The notes below the pieces were generated by a model, which was not told the origin of the DNA, ran no database searches, and saw nothing but the letters and a program-made list of their open reading frames with translations. 64,000 nucleotides of DNA from Sphingomonas sp. SORGH_AS_0879. Its GTDB lineage: Bacteria > Pseudomonadota > Alphaproteobacteria > Sphingomonadales > Sphingomonadaceae. Position 1 is the first letter of the stretch, and every line of letters starts with the position of its first letter. The DNA is taken from positions 258,001 through 322,000 of the forward strand of contig NZ_JAUTBJ010000002.1 of assembly GCF_030819175.1 (NCBI RefSeq). The letters are read 5' to 3'. The position numbers and the translations under genes were made by a program. Positions 63,970-64,000 of this stretch are shown here, piece by piece.

Positions 63970-64000
63970 ATTGGACCCCGCCCGTTCGTCGCTCGCCCTG

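Overview
The window is chromosomal DNA of a GC-rich alphaproteobacterium, most likely Sphingomonas or a close sphingomonad. This rests on family content rather than database matches: an omega subunit of the alphaproteobacterial kind, a DUF1674 (SDHAF4-like) peptide ending KNPVRYGDWELKGVAVDF, a DivK/DUF3572 divergent pair, TonB and TonB-dependent receptor genes, and intergenic gaps full of GC-rich palindromic repeats. No phage, plasmid, integrase or CRISPR signature was seen. The only complete mobile element recognised is one IS5-family-type insertion sequence at about 48.34-49.50 kb.

Layout. 0-9 kb: a bacterial CDC48/p97-like double AAA ATPase, an ABM monooxygenase, a phospholipid-methyltransferase-like enzyme facing a phospholipase-D/cardiolipin-synthase-like protein, rpoZ, two secreted proteins, a PadR/membrane-protein module and an exported M20 peptidase. 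9-18 kb: a YhhQ-type transporter, argB, a DUF1674 peptide, an RsmB-type rRNA methyltransferase, rpe, a heparinase II/III-like protein, purH and a polysaccharide flippase. 19-30 kb: polA, a class A beta-lactamase-like lipoprotein, nadB, a TonB protein, an ABC ATPase, a zinc-finger protein and tldD. 29.7-32.5 kb: an FNT channel divergent from glnK-amtB, which has a textbook sigma-54 promoter. 33-45 kb: argG, two tandem paralogous membrane proteins, a FemAB/GNAT-like acyltransferase, RidA, a HAD hydrolase, DUF3572, divK, rlmE, ppx/gppA, tRNA-Gln(CTG) and a GT39 glycosyltransferase.

45-64 kb is the most coherent accessory region, a purine scavenging and catabolism locus. It holds a frameshifted purine phosphoribosyltransferase, an adenine-deaminase-type enzyme, an NCS2 purine permease, an IS element, an 8-oxoguanine deaminase, a purine nucleoside permease (NUP) family protein, a TonB-dependent receptor with an EF-hand-like loop, a divergent LysR regulator, an exported nucleoside hydrolase, guanine deaminase, XdhC, XdhB, XdhA and an AzgA-type permease. 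The last six genes form one minus-strand operon, five joints of which overlap or nearly abut (four are ATGA). The inferred logic is: nucleosides or purines cross the outer membrane through the receptor, are cleaved in the periplasm, the bases cross the inner membrane, and deaminases plus xanthine dehydrogenase bring adenine, guanine, hypoxanthine and 8-oxoguanine to urate. No uricase or later ureide-pathway gene is visible, so the fate of urate lies outside the window.

Non-coding structure is rich. There is a probable promoter plus terminator bracketing a candidate small RNA or leader at the left edge, several rho-independent terminators, two well-formed sigma-70-type promoters, and at least four families of inverted-repeat elements. 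One family folds as a DNA three-way junction whose stems differ between copies but keep pairing.
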